From Zobellia laminariae (GTDB taxonomy: Bacteria > Bacteroidota > Bacteroidia > Flavobacteriales > Flavobacteriaceae): a stretch of 64,000 bases of DNA. How positions within the stretch are numbered: the stretch's first letter is position 1; each line of letters opens with the position of its first letter. Shown here one piece after another: positions 17,613 through 27,585 of the stretch. The notes under the pieces were generated by a model, which ran no database searches, was not told the origin of the DNA, and saw nothing but the letters and a program-made list of their open reading frames with translations. The stretch is from NCBI RefSeq assembly GCF_009725995.1, contig NZ_RCNS01000002.1, positions 248,001 through 312,000 of the forward strand, read 5' to 3'. Position numbers and translations under genes: made by a program.

Positions 17613-18569
17613 TTATTTCAATGGAGTTTTCATCATTCTATAGGGCTCCAGGGTCTTTAAGTCCAGAATTTCATTAGTATTACTGTCTAGGTTATCTATT
17701 TGTGTATTCGTTATAAAATAGATGTACCCGTCGCAAATGTCAAAAGTGGTAGGAATTCTGAAACGCTCTGTAAACTCTACTAATTTTTTACTTTTTAGAA
17801 TTTCCGTACCGGTAGAATTAAGTTCAAATTTAAACAGTCCGTTTTGTGATTGTTTACCCCAGCCGTTTACGATTCCGTATAAATAATTTTTATAATATTT
17901 TAAGCCATCAATACTGGAATACTCCTCTTTTGGTTTATTCAGTAGTTTTTTAGACGCTGTTTCTATAACAGCTATTCCGTTGTCCGATGCTAGGTATAAA
18001 TAGTTGTCATTAGCGGAAATAGTGATGCCGTTGGAGTAGGGAACAGCTTCAGAATCCAAATAAATTTCGATGGTTTTACTGGGTCTTTGTATCGTATAGA
18101 TTTTGTTGCTTTCGGAATCTGTGATAAAAACTTGATTAGTAGTGCTTATAGCCAAATCATTCCAATAGTGAGAAACGGAACCCTTAATAGAGTAAGAGTC
18201 AATTAAAGCTCCAGTGGAAAGTTGCAGGAGTAAAAGGATAGATTTACTCTTTCCTTCTGGTAAACTATTGCCTAGGGCGTATAAGGTATCTCCTTTTATT
18301 GTCATTCCAAAACCAGACAGATAGTTATATTCGTTAGTTTCTAAAAATGTCTTAGGATTATTCCCATTAATAGAGCTACTTACTATTTTGTTGTGTTTAA
18401 GACTGTTCAGATATACTTTTTCAGTACGGCTGTCTATGGCAATGCCTTCTGGTAACAAGTCTTTTTCAAAAGGTAGTTGAATCAGTTGTGGTTTTTTACT
18501 AGCACAAGAGAATAGGATAAGAGAGAGTAGGAATAGAGCAACTGAATCAAGGTACCGTGTTTTTTGCAT
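17613..18569 (-). CDS. Lipoprotein with six-bladed beta-propeller character
   Basis: The 318-residue product has a lipoprotein signal (LILFSCASKK, Cys22). The body consists of repeated propeller-like strand sets, for example EGIAIDSRTEKVYLNS, FGMTIKGDTLYALGN, NDLAISTTNQVFITDS, NGITISANDNYLYLAS and IDGLKYYKNYLYGIVN. This layout resembles SMP-30/NHL-type propellers, where strands end in a small loop with Asp or Asn. No catalytic residues can be assigned. A binding or lactonase-like role at the envelope is possible but not supported further. Confidence 0.75.
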   Translation of the reverse strand: MQKTRYLDSVALFLLSLILFSCASKKPQLIQLPFEKDLLPEGIAIDSRTEKVYLNSLKHNKIVSSSINGNNPKTFLETNEYNYLSGFGMTIKGDTLYALGNSLPEGKSKSILLLLQLSTGALIDSYSIKGSVSHYWNDLAISTTNQVFITDSESNKIYTIQRPSKTIEIYLDSEAVPYSNGITISANDNYLYLASDNGIAVIETASKKLLNKPKEEYSSIDGLKYYKNYLYGIVNGWGKQSQNGLFKFELNSTGTEILKSKKLVEFTERFRIPTTFDICDGYIYFITNTQIDNLDSNTNEILDLKTLEPYRMMKTPLK

Positions 18570-18647
18570 TCTGATTAATTTTTTTAGACTATTGTTATCG
18601 ATAGTTTACATCCAAAAAAACCTCTATTATTAAATTTTTCTAGTTAT

Positions 18648-19445
18648 CTACTTTGTTATACGGGAAACAAAGCCAATTAGCACAGATATTAAAAATAATA
18701 AAAGAAATACTCCAACAAATTTAAGAATCCTTAGGAACAGTTGAACGAATGTTAGTTGGTATAACTTCTTATATGTAAGGCAGTAATAGAAAAACGGTAA
18801 TATTGATAATCCTACAAAGTATATGTTGATGTCAACTAAGAGACTTAAAATAAATAATAAAATTCCTAGAAAGGCCAATATACTTTGTAAGAATGTGTTG
18901 GTTACTAGATGCTCTCCAAAGTTATAAGGCTTACCAAAAACAAGACGGGAAATTAGGGTGTATAAAGGAAGAAAAAGAAAAGCTATAAGATTATAATATT
19001 TTAATACCAAAGGAGTGTAGTAATCATTTAATTCATTTTGATTTTTATTAAACTCAGCCTTGAAGTTATTTTGTTTTGTATCACTGGATAAGTGATTTTG
19101 AGTAATTTCTTCTTGTTGTAAATTTGGGTTGCTAGACATTTCAATAAATTCTTCTGAATATTGATTGAATATGAATATGGAAACAGCGGTAATAATTGCG
19201 AATAGAGAAAAAGGGTTTGCAAACTTCTTTCTTGTTCCGTTTATGTATTCTTGAATAACTACTTGAGGTTTGTAAATTAAATACCTCAAGGTGACAACAA
19301 AGTTGCTGTCCCAACCTAAAGCAACCAGTAAGTGTGAGAATAAACTTTTTAAAGTTATCCGCTCTTTAATTATTTTTGCGCCACATTCATTACAATAATT
19401 ATCTTCTTCACTAATTGTAGAATTACAATTTTTACAGTTTGCCAT
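18648..19445 (-). CDS. DUF3667 family zinc-ribbon membrane protein
   Basis: The 265-residue protein opens with a zinc ribbon: CKNCNSTISEEDNYCNECGAK (four Cys as two CxxC pairs). The DUF3667 segment follows, with LRYLIYKPQVVIQEYINGTRKKFANPF-type sequence (about 50-75). Four or five hydrophobic segments follow, at roughly 80-95, 150-165, 185-205, 210-225 and 240-262. This architecture is common in Bacteroidota and its function is unknown. It is cytoplasmic at the N-terminus and integral to the inner membrane at the C-terminus. Confidence 0.82.
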   Translation of the reverse strand: MANCKNCNSTISEEDNYCNECGAKIIKERITLKSLFSHLLVALGWDSNFVVTLRYLIYKPQVVIQEYINGTRKKFANPFSLFAIITAVSIFIFNQYSEEFIEMSSNPNLQQEEITQNHLSSDTKQNNFKAEFNKNQNELNDYYTPLVLKYYNLIAFLFLPLYTLISRLVFGKPYNFGEHLVTNTFLQSILAFLGILLFILSLLVDINIYFVGLSILPFFYYCLTYKKLYQLTFVQLFLRILKFVGVFLLLFLISVLIGFVSRITK

Positions 19446-19594
19446 GTATCACCTACGTATTATTTAATAACCTAGCTGTATGAAGAGATAGAAGATTATT
19501 AAATTAAATTCTCGACTAAAATACAAATTTAGTTTACTTATGAAAGTGCTAATTTCTTACAAGGGTAGTTTAAGATAATAGTTCCGAGTAAACT

Positions 19595-20743
19595 TTACTG
19601 TTCATCTTCAAAAATGGTCTCGGCAAAACCGGTGTTGTTATTTAACTCCTTGAATTTGCCTTTAGAAAGTTCAAATTCCGCTCTGCGGTTTTTTTCCTTG
19701 CCTTCAGGCTGGGAGTTGTCGGCAATGGGCTTTTCCCCACCATGACCAATAAATTTTAAACGTTCTTTGGCAGCACCTAATAGAACTAGGTATTCAGTTA
19801 TGGCCAATGCCCGTTTTGTAGAAAGTGATTTATTGTACTGGTCCGATCCGTCAGTATCAGTATGTGTATGAACGGTTAAATGTAATGAAGGATTTCCTTT
19901 CAATTTATCTGCCAAAATTTGAAGACTTTTCTTGGCCTTCTCATCCAAAGAATATTCGTCGGTCTTAAAAAGGACATCATTTAGTACATAGTTAGTGTCC
20001 AGCAGAAAATCCCTATCAAAAGGATCATTCATAACCGGTTTAATCGATACCATGTCCAAATAATAATAGCCAGCACTTTTAATTCCATTAGTAGTGGTCT
20101 TTACGGTAGATTGGTTGTTTCTAAAGTTACCGATCGTTAAAAACCGTTCACCTCCCCTTGCTTTTGTTCTGAAGGATATAAACATCCATTCCTCTTTGTC
20201 TGCAAAGTACTTGGGATTGCCAATCTCTGTAAAATTGATCACTCGTGATTCTGTCTTTTTATATTTTAATAGAGATTTGGAATTTGCCGTATTTAGTTCG
20301 TTCTCAGAGAATAGAACTCCTATATATTTTATACCATACTGAGATTTTTCTGCCAAACTAATATAAAAACTGATAATATATTCAGTATCTTTTATAAGAG
20401 GTTCCATTAGTTTCCCCTGCGCAAATTCACGATAATCATTGGCAGCAAATAAATAAAAGCCCAAATATCCCAACCCGTTTTTTGGTTGCTGATTACCATT
20501 AAAATTATAGGGCACGCCCATTGCAACGCTACAGGTATTAAAGTAGTCAGTAGTTCCGTCTGTGGGTACGGACCATCCTACTATGTTATCCTTTGCAATA
20601 CCCAAATTATCAGGGCAAGCAATAAATTCCTCAAAGCTTGGGTTTACCACAAGATTTTGGGAATGGCACCATACTGTGCATATCAATAGAAGAAAGATTA
20701 CTATGTTTTTACGAGAAATCGGGGGTATGTAATTTATTACCAT
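19595..20743 (-). CDS. OmpA-family protein with N-terminal carbohydrate-binding-like domain
   Basis: The 382-residue protein has an N-terminal signal (about 1-28). Its first domain (about 30-235) starts NLVVNPSFEEFIACPDN and has a jelly-roll-like pattern (GYLGFYLFA, YIISFYISLA, YYLDMVSIKPV). The C-terminal domain (about 250-370) is an OmpA/MotB peptidoglycan-binding domain with LTVHTHTDTDGSDQYNKSLS and GHGGEKPIADN and the NRRAEF motif. Such proteins tie the outer membrane or surface structures to peptidoglycan. The ligand of the first domain is unknown. Confidence 0.86.
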   Translation of the reverse strand: MVINYIPPISRKNIVIFLLLICTVWCHSQNLVVNPSFEEFIACPDNLGIAKDNIVGWSVPTDGTTDYFNTCSVAMGVPYNFNGNQQPKNGLGYLGFYLFAANDYREFAQGKLMEPLIKDTEYIISFYISLAEKSQYGIKYIGVLFSENELNTANSKSLLKYKKTESRVINFTEIGNPKYFADKEEWMFISFRTKARGGERFLTIGNFRNNQSTVKTTTNGIKSAGYYYLDMVSIKPVMNDPFDRDFLLDTNYVLNDVLFKTDEYSLDEKAKKSLQILADKLKGNPSLHLTVHTHTDTDGSDQYNKSLSTKRALAITEYLVLLGAAKERLKFIGHGGEKPIADNSQPEGKEKNRRAEFELSKGKFKELNNNTGFAETIFEDEQ

Positions 20744-21005
20744 ATAATTTTATAGGTTTATTCTTACATAAATTTAACGTTTACTAAAGTCTATTATTGT
20801 TAAAACCAGTGTTTTAGGCCTTGTTTCTGTTGGTTCTGTATGATGTTTTTACGTCCTAATCTCTGTTAGTTTCACTTGCTAATCGACAAATGACCAACAG
20901 CCTTTATTTTTTCTATAATTGATGGGTTTAAACCGAAACTTTACTCCAATTTAGTGTACTTTTTCACATGCTAGGTTCTTATAAACAGAGTTTGAAGTGT
21001 TTAAT

Positions 21006-22178
21006 CTAGGCTTTATCCTTCTTCTTCCCCAGTAGGCCTAAGAGTCCAATAGCCGGGCCTAAAGCCAAAACAGTAAAAAGGTAAGTGACATTAATTGTCT
21101 CCGCTAAGGCAGAAAGCAATTGTATGCTAAAAATACTAACGGCAAAACCAATGCAGTTTACGAGGGTTAATGCCGTACCTTTTAATTCTGGTGGTACTGA
21201 GCCGGCTACTAAGTTTGAGAACTGAGGAGAATCTGCCGTTACCGCCATACCCCAAAAACACCACCCTATTAAAAATAATTCTGTTGGTAGCACAAAGAGT
21301 AGGGGAGAAAGCAAGCAGAAAAGACCGGATAGAAGCAATGAAATTACCGCCACTTTACGACTGCCAGTTCGCAATGAGATTAATCCGCCTAGAACACAAG
21401 AAAGTCCGCCTAAGGCAATAACAACGCCTGTATATAGGGGAATGGAAAGCTCCGCGCCACTTATGATATTATAAGTTTGGATGGCTAGTGGCGTAAATGC
21501 CCAAAAGGCATAGAGTTCCCACATATGACCAAAATAACCAAATGCTGCTTGTCTAAAACTGTGGAGTTTAAAAAGTAAGGGTCCAGCACCTAATGAAAGC
21601 TTGGCGCTTGGTTTACGGAATGGCCCATTGGGAACAAACGCCCATAATATTAGCCCACCTGTAATAGCGAGTGCGGAGGTAATTTTTATGACTAAAGTAA
21701 AATCGCTACCTAAAGTAGTACCGCTCACAAAATATGGAAATGCAGTTCCTAAAACGAGTGCGCCTACTAAATAACCCAAAGCCTTTCCTAGACCTTTTTG
21801 GTAATAATCTGCTGCTATTTTCATTCCTACGGGATATATTCCCGCGAGAAAAAAACCTGTACCAAAACGTGCAAATAGGAGTGTCCACTTAGATAAAATT
21901 TCAGAAAGTAAGAGGAAGTTACAAGCTGCTGCCAAAATTGAGCAAATCATAAATACTCGGGAAGGTGAAAACCGGTCTGCAATCATAAAAAGACCAAAAA
22001 CTAACGTACCTATAATAAAACCAAATTCCACGGAAGACAGCACATATCCAATAATTTCAGGACCTAATCCTGTTTTAAGGGTGAGCTCATCTACAATGGC
22101 ATTGCCTGCAAACCATAAGGAGGTACAAGCAAATTGCGAGAGAATAATTATGGGGAGTATATGGGCGCGCGGCTTCAA
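21006..22178 (-). CDS. MFS transporter
   Basis: The 390-residue protein has about twelve hydrophobic segments. It carries MFS features such as FAGNAIVDEL at the first helix, DRFSPSRVF after helix 2 and RFGTGFFLAGIYPVGMKIAADYY at helix 4. The likely start is TTG at 22178, six bases past the stop of the upstream propeller-NTF2 gene; no ATG lies closer to the first helix. The substrate is unknown. Its place at the end of the trehalose-6-phosphate synthase transcript suggests a sugar or osmolyte, but that is only context. Confidence 0.84.
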   Translation of the reverse strand: MKPRAHILPIIILSQFACTSLWFAGNAIVDELTLKTGLGPEIIGYVLSSVEFGFIIGTLVFGLFMIADRFSPSRVFMICSILAAACNFLLLSEILSKWTLLFARFGTGFFLAGIYPVGMKIAADYYQKGLGKALGYLVGALVLGTAFPYFVSGTTLGSDFTLVIKITSALAITGGLILWAFVPNGPFRKPSAKLSLGAGPLLFKLHSFRQAAFGYFGHMWELYAFWAFTPLAIQTYNIISGAELSIPLYTGVVIALGGLSCVLGGLISLRTGSRKVAVISLLLSGLFCLLSPLLFVLPTELFLIGWCFWGMAVTADSPQFSNLVAGSVPPELKGTALTLVNCIGFAVSIFSIQLLSALAETINVTYLFTVLALGPAIGLLGLLGKKKDKA

Positions 22179-22184
22179 TAGAAC

Positions 22185-23372
22185 TTACCGAACAAAAGTA
22201 ACCTTGGCAATTTTGCCATTTTCCACTTCATAGATGGCAACCACCCAATGGGTTTCTCCATTTATGGTAACCTTTTCTTTATCTATAATTTTATTACCAA
22301 TAATAATGCGGTTTTTAATCTTGCAGTGTAGGTCTGGAGTCGATTCAAAAAAAGCGCCATACCTTTCCTTTAAAGCTTCTTTGCCCTCAAGACTTAATTC
22401 ATTTGGAAAATTAAATACTTGTATGTCCTCTGAATAGGTGTTTAGAAAAGCTTTAAGGTTTCTAGCATTATAGGCATCTAACTGATTCTGTACAATAGCC
22501 TCTGGAGTTTGTTCTACCACAAGGGATAGGTGGCTTCCGTTTGGACTCACAGCAATACGGCTAATGTTGTTTAGTCCTTTTTTATCCAATCGTAAAAACC
22601 GTTTCCATTCTATATTTTCATCAGGGGCAATCTCCATTAACGTTTTATTATCGGCAGCAATAATATGGCCATTGTCAAGCCAACAGATATCGTCAATATT
22701 CTTGAACATTGTGGTGATGGTTTTAATCTTGCCCGTTTTTGGGTCTAAAGATTTCACCTCCCAAGGGTCATTTTTCTTACTAATAAAACTAATGAGGTTC
22801 TTTCCTGGAATTTTATGAAGCGAACGACCTACATTGCTGTAAATAGTATCATGGCTTCCGTTTTTAATATTAGAAACTACTAAATCAAGACCTTCATTTC
22901 CCAGCGCTGCGGATACAATTGTTTCTTCATCAAACCAAACGTGATAGCCTATACTAAGGTCCTTAAGAATTTCGGTATATGTACCATCCCAAATACTGTA
23001 CTCGTAAAGGCGTTGTAAACCCGTAGTATCCAAACGAATTGCAGAAGTAGAATTCTTACCAGGAATTTTTAAAGGTGAATATTCACTACCCTGTGGTGTG
23101 TCTGAAATATAGGTTAGCGCACCAGTTTTTACATCGTACTTGGCAATGTCTGTTTGACCCCTCCTAGTAGATGAGAATAAAATGGTGTTCTCGTTATAGA
23201 ATGATGGTTGATTATCATATCCTTCATTATTGCTTATGTTTCTTGGATTGACCATTTCGGTCTTACCGTTTACCGTCTTTATGTCCAAAAGATATACTTC
23301 CGTATTCTGTTGGGCCTGAAGGTTTGGTAAAGAAAATAGCAAAGCTATTATTAGAACGTATTTTATTCTCAT
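22185..23372 (-). CDS. Secreted beta-propeller (PD40-like) fused to an NTF2-like domain
   Basis: The ATG at 23372 gives a 395-residue protein with a signal peptide ending LQAQ (about residue 21); the TTG at 23402 would add an unlikely n-region. Residues about 45-285 form a WD40-like PD40 propeller (QPSFYNENTILFSSTRRGQTDIAKYD, VSPNGSHLSLVVEQ in pieces). The last 105 residues form an NTF2/SnoaL-like domain (QLDAYNARNLKAFLNTY, THWVVAIYEVENGKI). The start lies 16 bp past the trehalose synthase stop, so the two are probably in one transcript. No catalytic function is apparent; a binding role is possible. Confidence 0.78.
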   Translation of the reverse strand: MRIKYVLIIALLFSLPNLQAQQNTEVYLLDIKTVNGKTEMVNPRNISNNEGYDNQPSFYNENTILFSSTRRGQTDIAKYDVKTGALTYISDTPQGSEYSPLKIPGKNSTSAIRLDTTGLQRLYEYSIWDGTYTEILKDLSIGYHVWFDEETIVSAALGNEGLDLVVSNIKNGSHDTIYSNVGRSLHKIPGKNLISFISKKNDPWEVKSLDPKTGKIKTITTMFKNIDDICWLDNGHIIAADNKTLMEIAPDENIEWKRFLRLDKKGLNNISRIAVSPNGSHLSLVVEQTPEAIVQNQLDAYNARNLKAFLNTYSEDIQVFNFPNELSLEGKEALKERYGAFFESTPDLHCKIKNRIIIGNKIIDKEKVTINGETHWVVAIYEVENGKIAKVTFVR

Positions 23373-23388
23373 CTGGTTGGGTTGGCTT

Positions 23389-25599
23389 TTACAGTTTAGC
23401 AAATTTCTGTAAAAGATCTCTAACTTTTAGTGTATTCTCTACGTAAAATCTAGCAGAGGTCTGCTGGCGCCCCACTTTTACGGTAACGGTGCTTTCGGGT
23501 AGTTCTTGAAACATGAACTCATCTGTCCAATCATCACCAATAGCAAAAACAAAATCATATTCATCTTCGCCAAGTATACGTGTAGAAGCACGACCTTTAT
23601 TTACATTACTGCTTTTAACTTCAACAACTTTATTTCCATTAAGTAAGCTTAAGTCATCTGTGCCTATGAGGCTAGTTAACGTTTCAGAAAGTTCCATGGC
23701 TCTTTTTTCACCAAAATCTGGGTCGGTATTTCTATAGTGCCAAGCCAAGCTGTAGTTTTTCTCTTCAATAAAACTTCCTGGTGTACGGTCAACAAAAGAT
23801 TCCAATACTGGGCGTACATGCTCCATCCAATCGTTCTTTACGTTTTCTAACATTCTAAACGGTTCTCCTTCTTGCGAAATCCATACACCATGTTCAACAA
23901 TCATGTTGTATTTTTTAGGTAAGAACCACTTGGTAAAGGTGTCTTTATCCCTTCCGCTTATCAAGTAAAGTACAGTACCGGGCTGGCTGTTTAACTTGTC
24001 CAGTAGTTTATATAGTTGTTCATCCGGACTAGCTTTTTGAGGGTCATTGTGAAAACCAGCTAAGGTGCCGTCATAGTCTAAGAAAAGTAATCTCTTTTTA
24101 GCTTTTGTATATTTTTCAGATAGTGATTCAAAGATTTTATCGGTAAGCTTATGAGAAACATTCGCTGCTTCACGTTCTTTCTGAGATTTTAAGGAGGTCA
24201 TGAAATCGTTGGCCCATTTCTCAACATTATAGCGAGCTAATCTTTTCTGTAGTATTGAATTTCGTGCTTTTTGCTCTTCCACTGGCATATTTATAGCCTC
24301 GTTCAATGCATCTGCGGTCTGTTCAAAATTATTAGGATTAACGAGTAGTGATTCATTCATTTCGTTCGCAGAACCCGCCATTTCACTTAAAATTAAAACA
24401 CCGGTCTGATCTGTACGTGTTGCAATGTATTCTTTGGCCACAAGATTCATACCGTCCCGTAACGGTGTAAGCCAAGCAATATCACTAGAAGTATATAGAT
24501 CTATGAGGTTTTCAAACGGCATAGAGCGGTAGAAATACCAAATAGGTGTCCAACTTACGGTTGAAAATTCGCCGTTAATCCGGCCAACCAATTCGTCTAT
24601 CTCTCTTTTTAGTAATTGGTATTGCGGTACATTAGAACGCGAAGGAACAGCCAAAATAATAAGCCTTACCTTTTCTTTGTACTGCGGATACTTATTTAAG
24701 AAATACTCAAAAGCATTTAGTCGTTTCGCAATACCTTTACTATAATCCAAACGGTCTATGGACAAAATGAATTTAGCATCTGGATCGGTTTCTTGATGCG
24801 TATTAAGTCGCTGTTGCAACTCCGATTGTTCGTCTTTTGATTTATTGTAATGAATTTTAGCCGCATCGCTGAATTTCTTGTAATCGATACCCATGGGGAA
24901 AGAATCCACTTTGATCACATGGTCGCCCATGGTAATATCGTTAAAACTGACTTCAAGGCCTAACAAGCGTCTTACGGAACTAAGAAAGTGTCTTTCATAA
25001 TCATAAGTATGGAAACCTATAAGGTCAGAACCTAATACACCTTCCAATAGTTCTTCACGCCAAGGTAGTGTTCTAAAAATTTCAAATGAAGGAAACGGAA
25101 TGTGTAAAAAGAAACCTATGGATACATCCGGTCTTTCTTTCCGCACCATCTGTGGTACTAACATAAGTTGATAATCATGTACCCAAATAGTATCATCATC
25201 TTCTGTATTTGCCAAAATAGCATCGGCAAATTTTTGATTTACCTCTTTATAGGTATTCCAATAATCTAGCTGAAACTCTGAATATTCTAAAAAGTAGTGA
25301 AATAAAGGCCAAATGGTTCTATTGCTAAATCCGTAGTAAAATCCATCTACTTCTTCTTCGGTAAGCTTTACTTTAGAAGAATTGTGTTCAGCAAGTGCAG
25401 CGTCTATTTTGGATTCAAGTTCTTTTGGAATTTCCTCTTCGGTAAGTCCACTCCAGCCAATCCAAAGGCTATCGCCACCTGAATGGACGGACTTCATTCC
25501 CGTTGCCAGACCACCAACACTTGGTATTGCAGTAATGTCTCCGTTGCTAATTTGTAATTGAACGGGTAGTCTATTTGAGATTATGATAGTTTTGCCCAT
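23389..25599 (-). CDS. Bifunctional trehalose-6-phosphate synthase/phosphatase
   Basis: The 736-residue protein has an N-terminal GT20 synthase domain (about 1-465): ISNRLPVQL, WVHDYQLMLVP, SIDRLDYSKGI and RDGMNLVAKEYI. The C-terminal HAD phosphatase domain (about 490-730) contains FLDYDGTLAGF with D508 and D510, SGRDKDTF, and AIGDDWTDEFMF for the metal aspartates. It makes trehalose from UDP-glucose and glucose-6-phosphate in the cytoplasm. The fused form is usual in Bacteroidota. It is divergent from the GH15 hydrolase gene, with 102 bp between them. Confidence 0.95.
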   Translation of the reverse strand: MGKTIIISNRLPVQLQISNGDITAIPSVGGLATGMKSVHSGGDSLWIGWSGLTEEEIPKELESKIDAALAEHNSSKVKLTEEEVDGFYYGFSNRTIWPLFHYFLEYSEFQLDYWNTYKEVNQKFADAILANTEDDDTIWVHDYQLMLVPQMVRKERPDVSIGFFLHIPFPSFEIFRTLPWREELLEGVLGSDLIGFHTYDYERHFLSSVRRLLGLEVSFNDITMGDHVIKVDSFPMGIDYKKFSDAAKIHYNKSKDEQSELQQRLNTHQETDPDAKFILSIDRLDYSKGIAKRLNAFEYFLNKYPQYKEKVRLIILAVPSRSNVPQYQLLKREIDELVGRINGEFSTVSWTPIWYFYRSMPFENLIDLYTSSDIAWLTPLRDGMNLVAKEYIATRTDQTGVLILSEMAGSANEMNESLLVNPNNFEQTADALNEAINMPVEEQKARNSILQKRLARYNVEKWANDFMTSLKSQKEREAANVSHKLTDKIFESLSEKYTKAKKRLLFLDYDGTLAGFHNDPQKASPDEQLYKLLDKLNSQPGTVLYLISGRDKDTFTKWFLPKKYNMIVEHGVWISQEGEPFRMLENVKNDWMEHVRPVLESFVDRTPGSFIEEKNYSLAWHYRNTDPDFGEKRAMELSETLTSLIGTDDLSLLNGNKVVEVKSSNVNKGRASTRILGEDEYDFVFAIGDDWTDEFMFQELPESTVTVKVGRQQTSARFYVENTLKVRDLLQKFAKL

Positions 25600-25701
25600 A
25601 AATTGGATATTTTGCGGTGTTTTATATTTAATTTCTCTAAATTTCGTGAAAAAGAAGGGTAATTACAATACGTTACTCTATTGAATCAACAATTTTATTG
25701 A

Positions 25702-27504
25702 ATGGATAATTTAGACTACGGAATAATAGGGAATTGCCGAAGTGCAGCGTTAATATCGAAAACTGGGAGCGTAGATTGGTGCTGTTTACCAGAATTTGAT
25801 TCGCCATCGGTATTTGCAAAGCTCTTAGATGAGGAAATAGGAGGTAGTTTTGAAGTGTTGGTAGACGATTCATATACTATTGACCAGAAATACGAACCAC
25901 GTACTTGTATTTTAATAACGAAATTCACTGATGGTGATGATTGTTTTGAAATTCATGATTTTATGCCACGGTACCATAAAGAGGATGGAACGTATGTAGC
26001 TCCTCCGGAATTTGTGAGATATATTAAGCTAGTTGCAGGTACTCCTAAATTTAAAGTCGTGTATGACCCTAAGTTGGAATATGCGGCCGGTGAAACAAAA
26101 AGCTATATAAAAAGTGATTTTATAGCCAGTCTAACCCATGACGTTAAATTTGATACTGTTTTTCTCTATACCTCTTTTGATAAAGAAGCTGTTCTAGAAG
26201 GGAAAGAACTGACCCTTACCGAAGACGGCTTTTTCTTGATGGGTTATAATGAAAAAATATTTCCAACTACTACAGCCAAGGCCTATCTAGAATTACAAAG
26301 CACCAAGGTGTATTGGTTAAACTGGTCTACAAAAACACCAACGTACAAGAAGTTCAATGAAGAGATTTCAAGAAGCGCATTGACCTTGAAACTTTTGAGT
26401 TACGATAAAACCGGAGCTGTATTGGCTGCAGCTACTACTTCTTTGCCAGAAACTATTGGTGAGGTAAGAAACTGGGATTATCGCTTTTGCTGGATTCGCG
26501 ATGCTTCTATGGTTATAAAAGTAGTTTCAGAACTTGGTCATAAGAATGTCGCCAGACGTTACTTAAAATTCATTATTGATTTGATTCCTGACAAGGCAGA
26601 GAAACTGCAAATCATGTATGGGATTAACAAAGAGAAAAAATTAACCGAAGAAACGCTGGAGCACTTAAGTGGCTACAAAGGTTCAAAACCTGTACGTGTT
26701 GGTAATGCCGCTTATCATCAAAAACAAAACGATATCTATGGTATTTTAATGGATGTCATTTACGAACAGATGGTAAAATTTAGTGTGGACATTGAAAACG
26801 GAGAGGATTTATGGTCTATTACCAAAGGTATTGTATGGATTGTTGGAAACCATTGGCATGAAGCCGATAAGGGAATCTGGGAATTCCGTACCGAAGACAG
26901 ACACTTTACCTTTTCTAAGGTGCTATGTTGGACTGCTATAGATAGAGCTATAAAAGTAGCCGAAATGCTTGGTAAAAAGCATAAAATAGAAAAGTGGAAG
27001 CCACTTCGTGAAGAAATCTGGAACGATATCTACGAAAATGCTTGGAACGAAGAAGTAGGGGCTTATACGCAATCTTATGGGTCTAAAGACTTAGATGCTT
27101 CTGTTTTACTTATGGAATCTTATGGTTGTGTAAATGCTTCCGATGAGCGCTATAAAAAGACGGTAAGAGCAATTGGTAAAGATTTAAGTAATGACGGTCT
27201 TTTATATCGTTATAAGAATGAAGATGATTTTGGACTGCCTTCATCTTCTTTTACAGTCTGTACTTTTTGGTATGTAAATAGTTTGTTTAAAATTGGAGAG
27301 CACGATAAAGCGCTGGAGCAATTTGAGAAATTATTAAGCTATAGTAACCATTTAGGTCTTTTTAGTGAAGATCTGGATTTTAAAACAAAAAGACTGCTGG
27401 GGAATTTCCCGCAGGCGTACTCACATTTGGCTCTAATTGAATGTGCTGTAAACTTCGCTAAAAAAGAAAGTACAGAAGATATTAAAGAATCTATGCGAAG
27501 CTAA
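25702..27504 (+). CDS. Glycoside hydrolase family 15 protein (trehalase or glucoamylase type)
   Basis: The 600-residue protein lacks a signal peptide. The N-terminal beta domain (about 1-235) begins MDNLDYGIIGNCRSAALISK, typical of bacterial GH15. The catalytic helical barrel follows with NWDYRFCWIRDASM (about 268-281), EADKGIWEFR (E387, E394) and GLFSEDLDF (E556). These hold the expected general acid and base glutamates, though I cannot assign each with certainty. GH15 contains glucoamylases, glucodextranases and bacterial trehalases. A position divergent from the trehalose synthase gene favours trehalase. The gene is monocistronic and ends at a bidirectional terminator. Confidence 0.9.
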   Translation: MDNLDYGIIGNCRSAALISKTGSVDWCCLPEFDSPSVFAKLLDEEIGGSFEVLVDDSYTIDQKYEPRTCILITKFTDGDDCFEIHDFMPRYHKEDGTYVAPPEFVRYIKLVAGTPKFKVVYDPKLEYAAGETKSYIKSDFIASLTHDVKFDTVFLYTSFDKEAVLEGKELTLTEDGFFLMGYNEKIFPTTTAKAYLELQSTKVYWLNWSTKTPTYKKFNEEISRSALTLKLLSYDKTGAVLAAATTSLPETIGEVRNWDYRFCWIRDASMVIKVVSELGHKNVARRYLKFIIDLIPDKAEKLQIMYGINKEKKLTEETLEHLSGYKGSKPVRVGNAAYHQKQNDIYGILMDVIYEQMVKFSVDIENGEDLWSITKGIVWIVGNHWHEADKGIWEFRTEDRHFTFSKVLCWTAIDRAIKVAEMLGKKHKIEKWKPLREEIWNDIYENAWNEEVGAYTQSYGSKDLDASVLLMESYGCVNASDERYKKTVRAIGKDLSNDGLLYRYKNEDDFGLPSSSFTVCTFWYVNSLFKIGEHDKALEQFEKLLSYSNHLGLFSEDLDFKTKRLLGNFPQAYSHLALIECAVNFAKKESTEDIKESMRS

Positions 27505-27528
27505 AATCTAGCTTACTATGGAACATAA

Positions 27529-27555
27529 AAAAAGCACCCCAATGGGGTGCTTTTT
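27529..27555. terminator. Bidirectional intrinsic terminator
   Basis: GCACCCC pairs with GGGGTGC around an AAT loop (27531-27553 core), with an A-run before and a T-run after. It lies between the converging GH15 gene and the end of the fad operon. Confidence 0.9.
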
Positions 27556-27585
27556 AGTTATAACAACAAACACTTGGGTTATATA

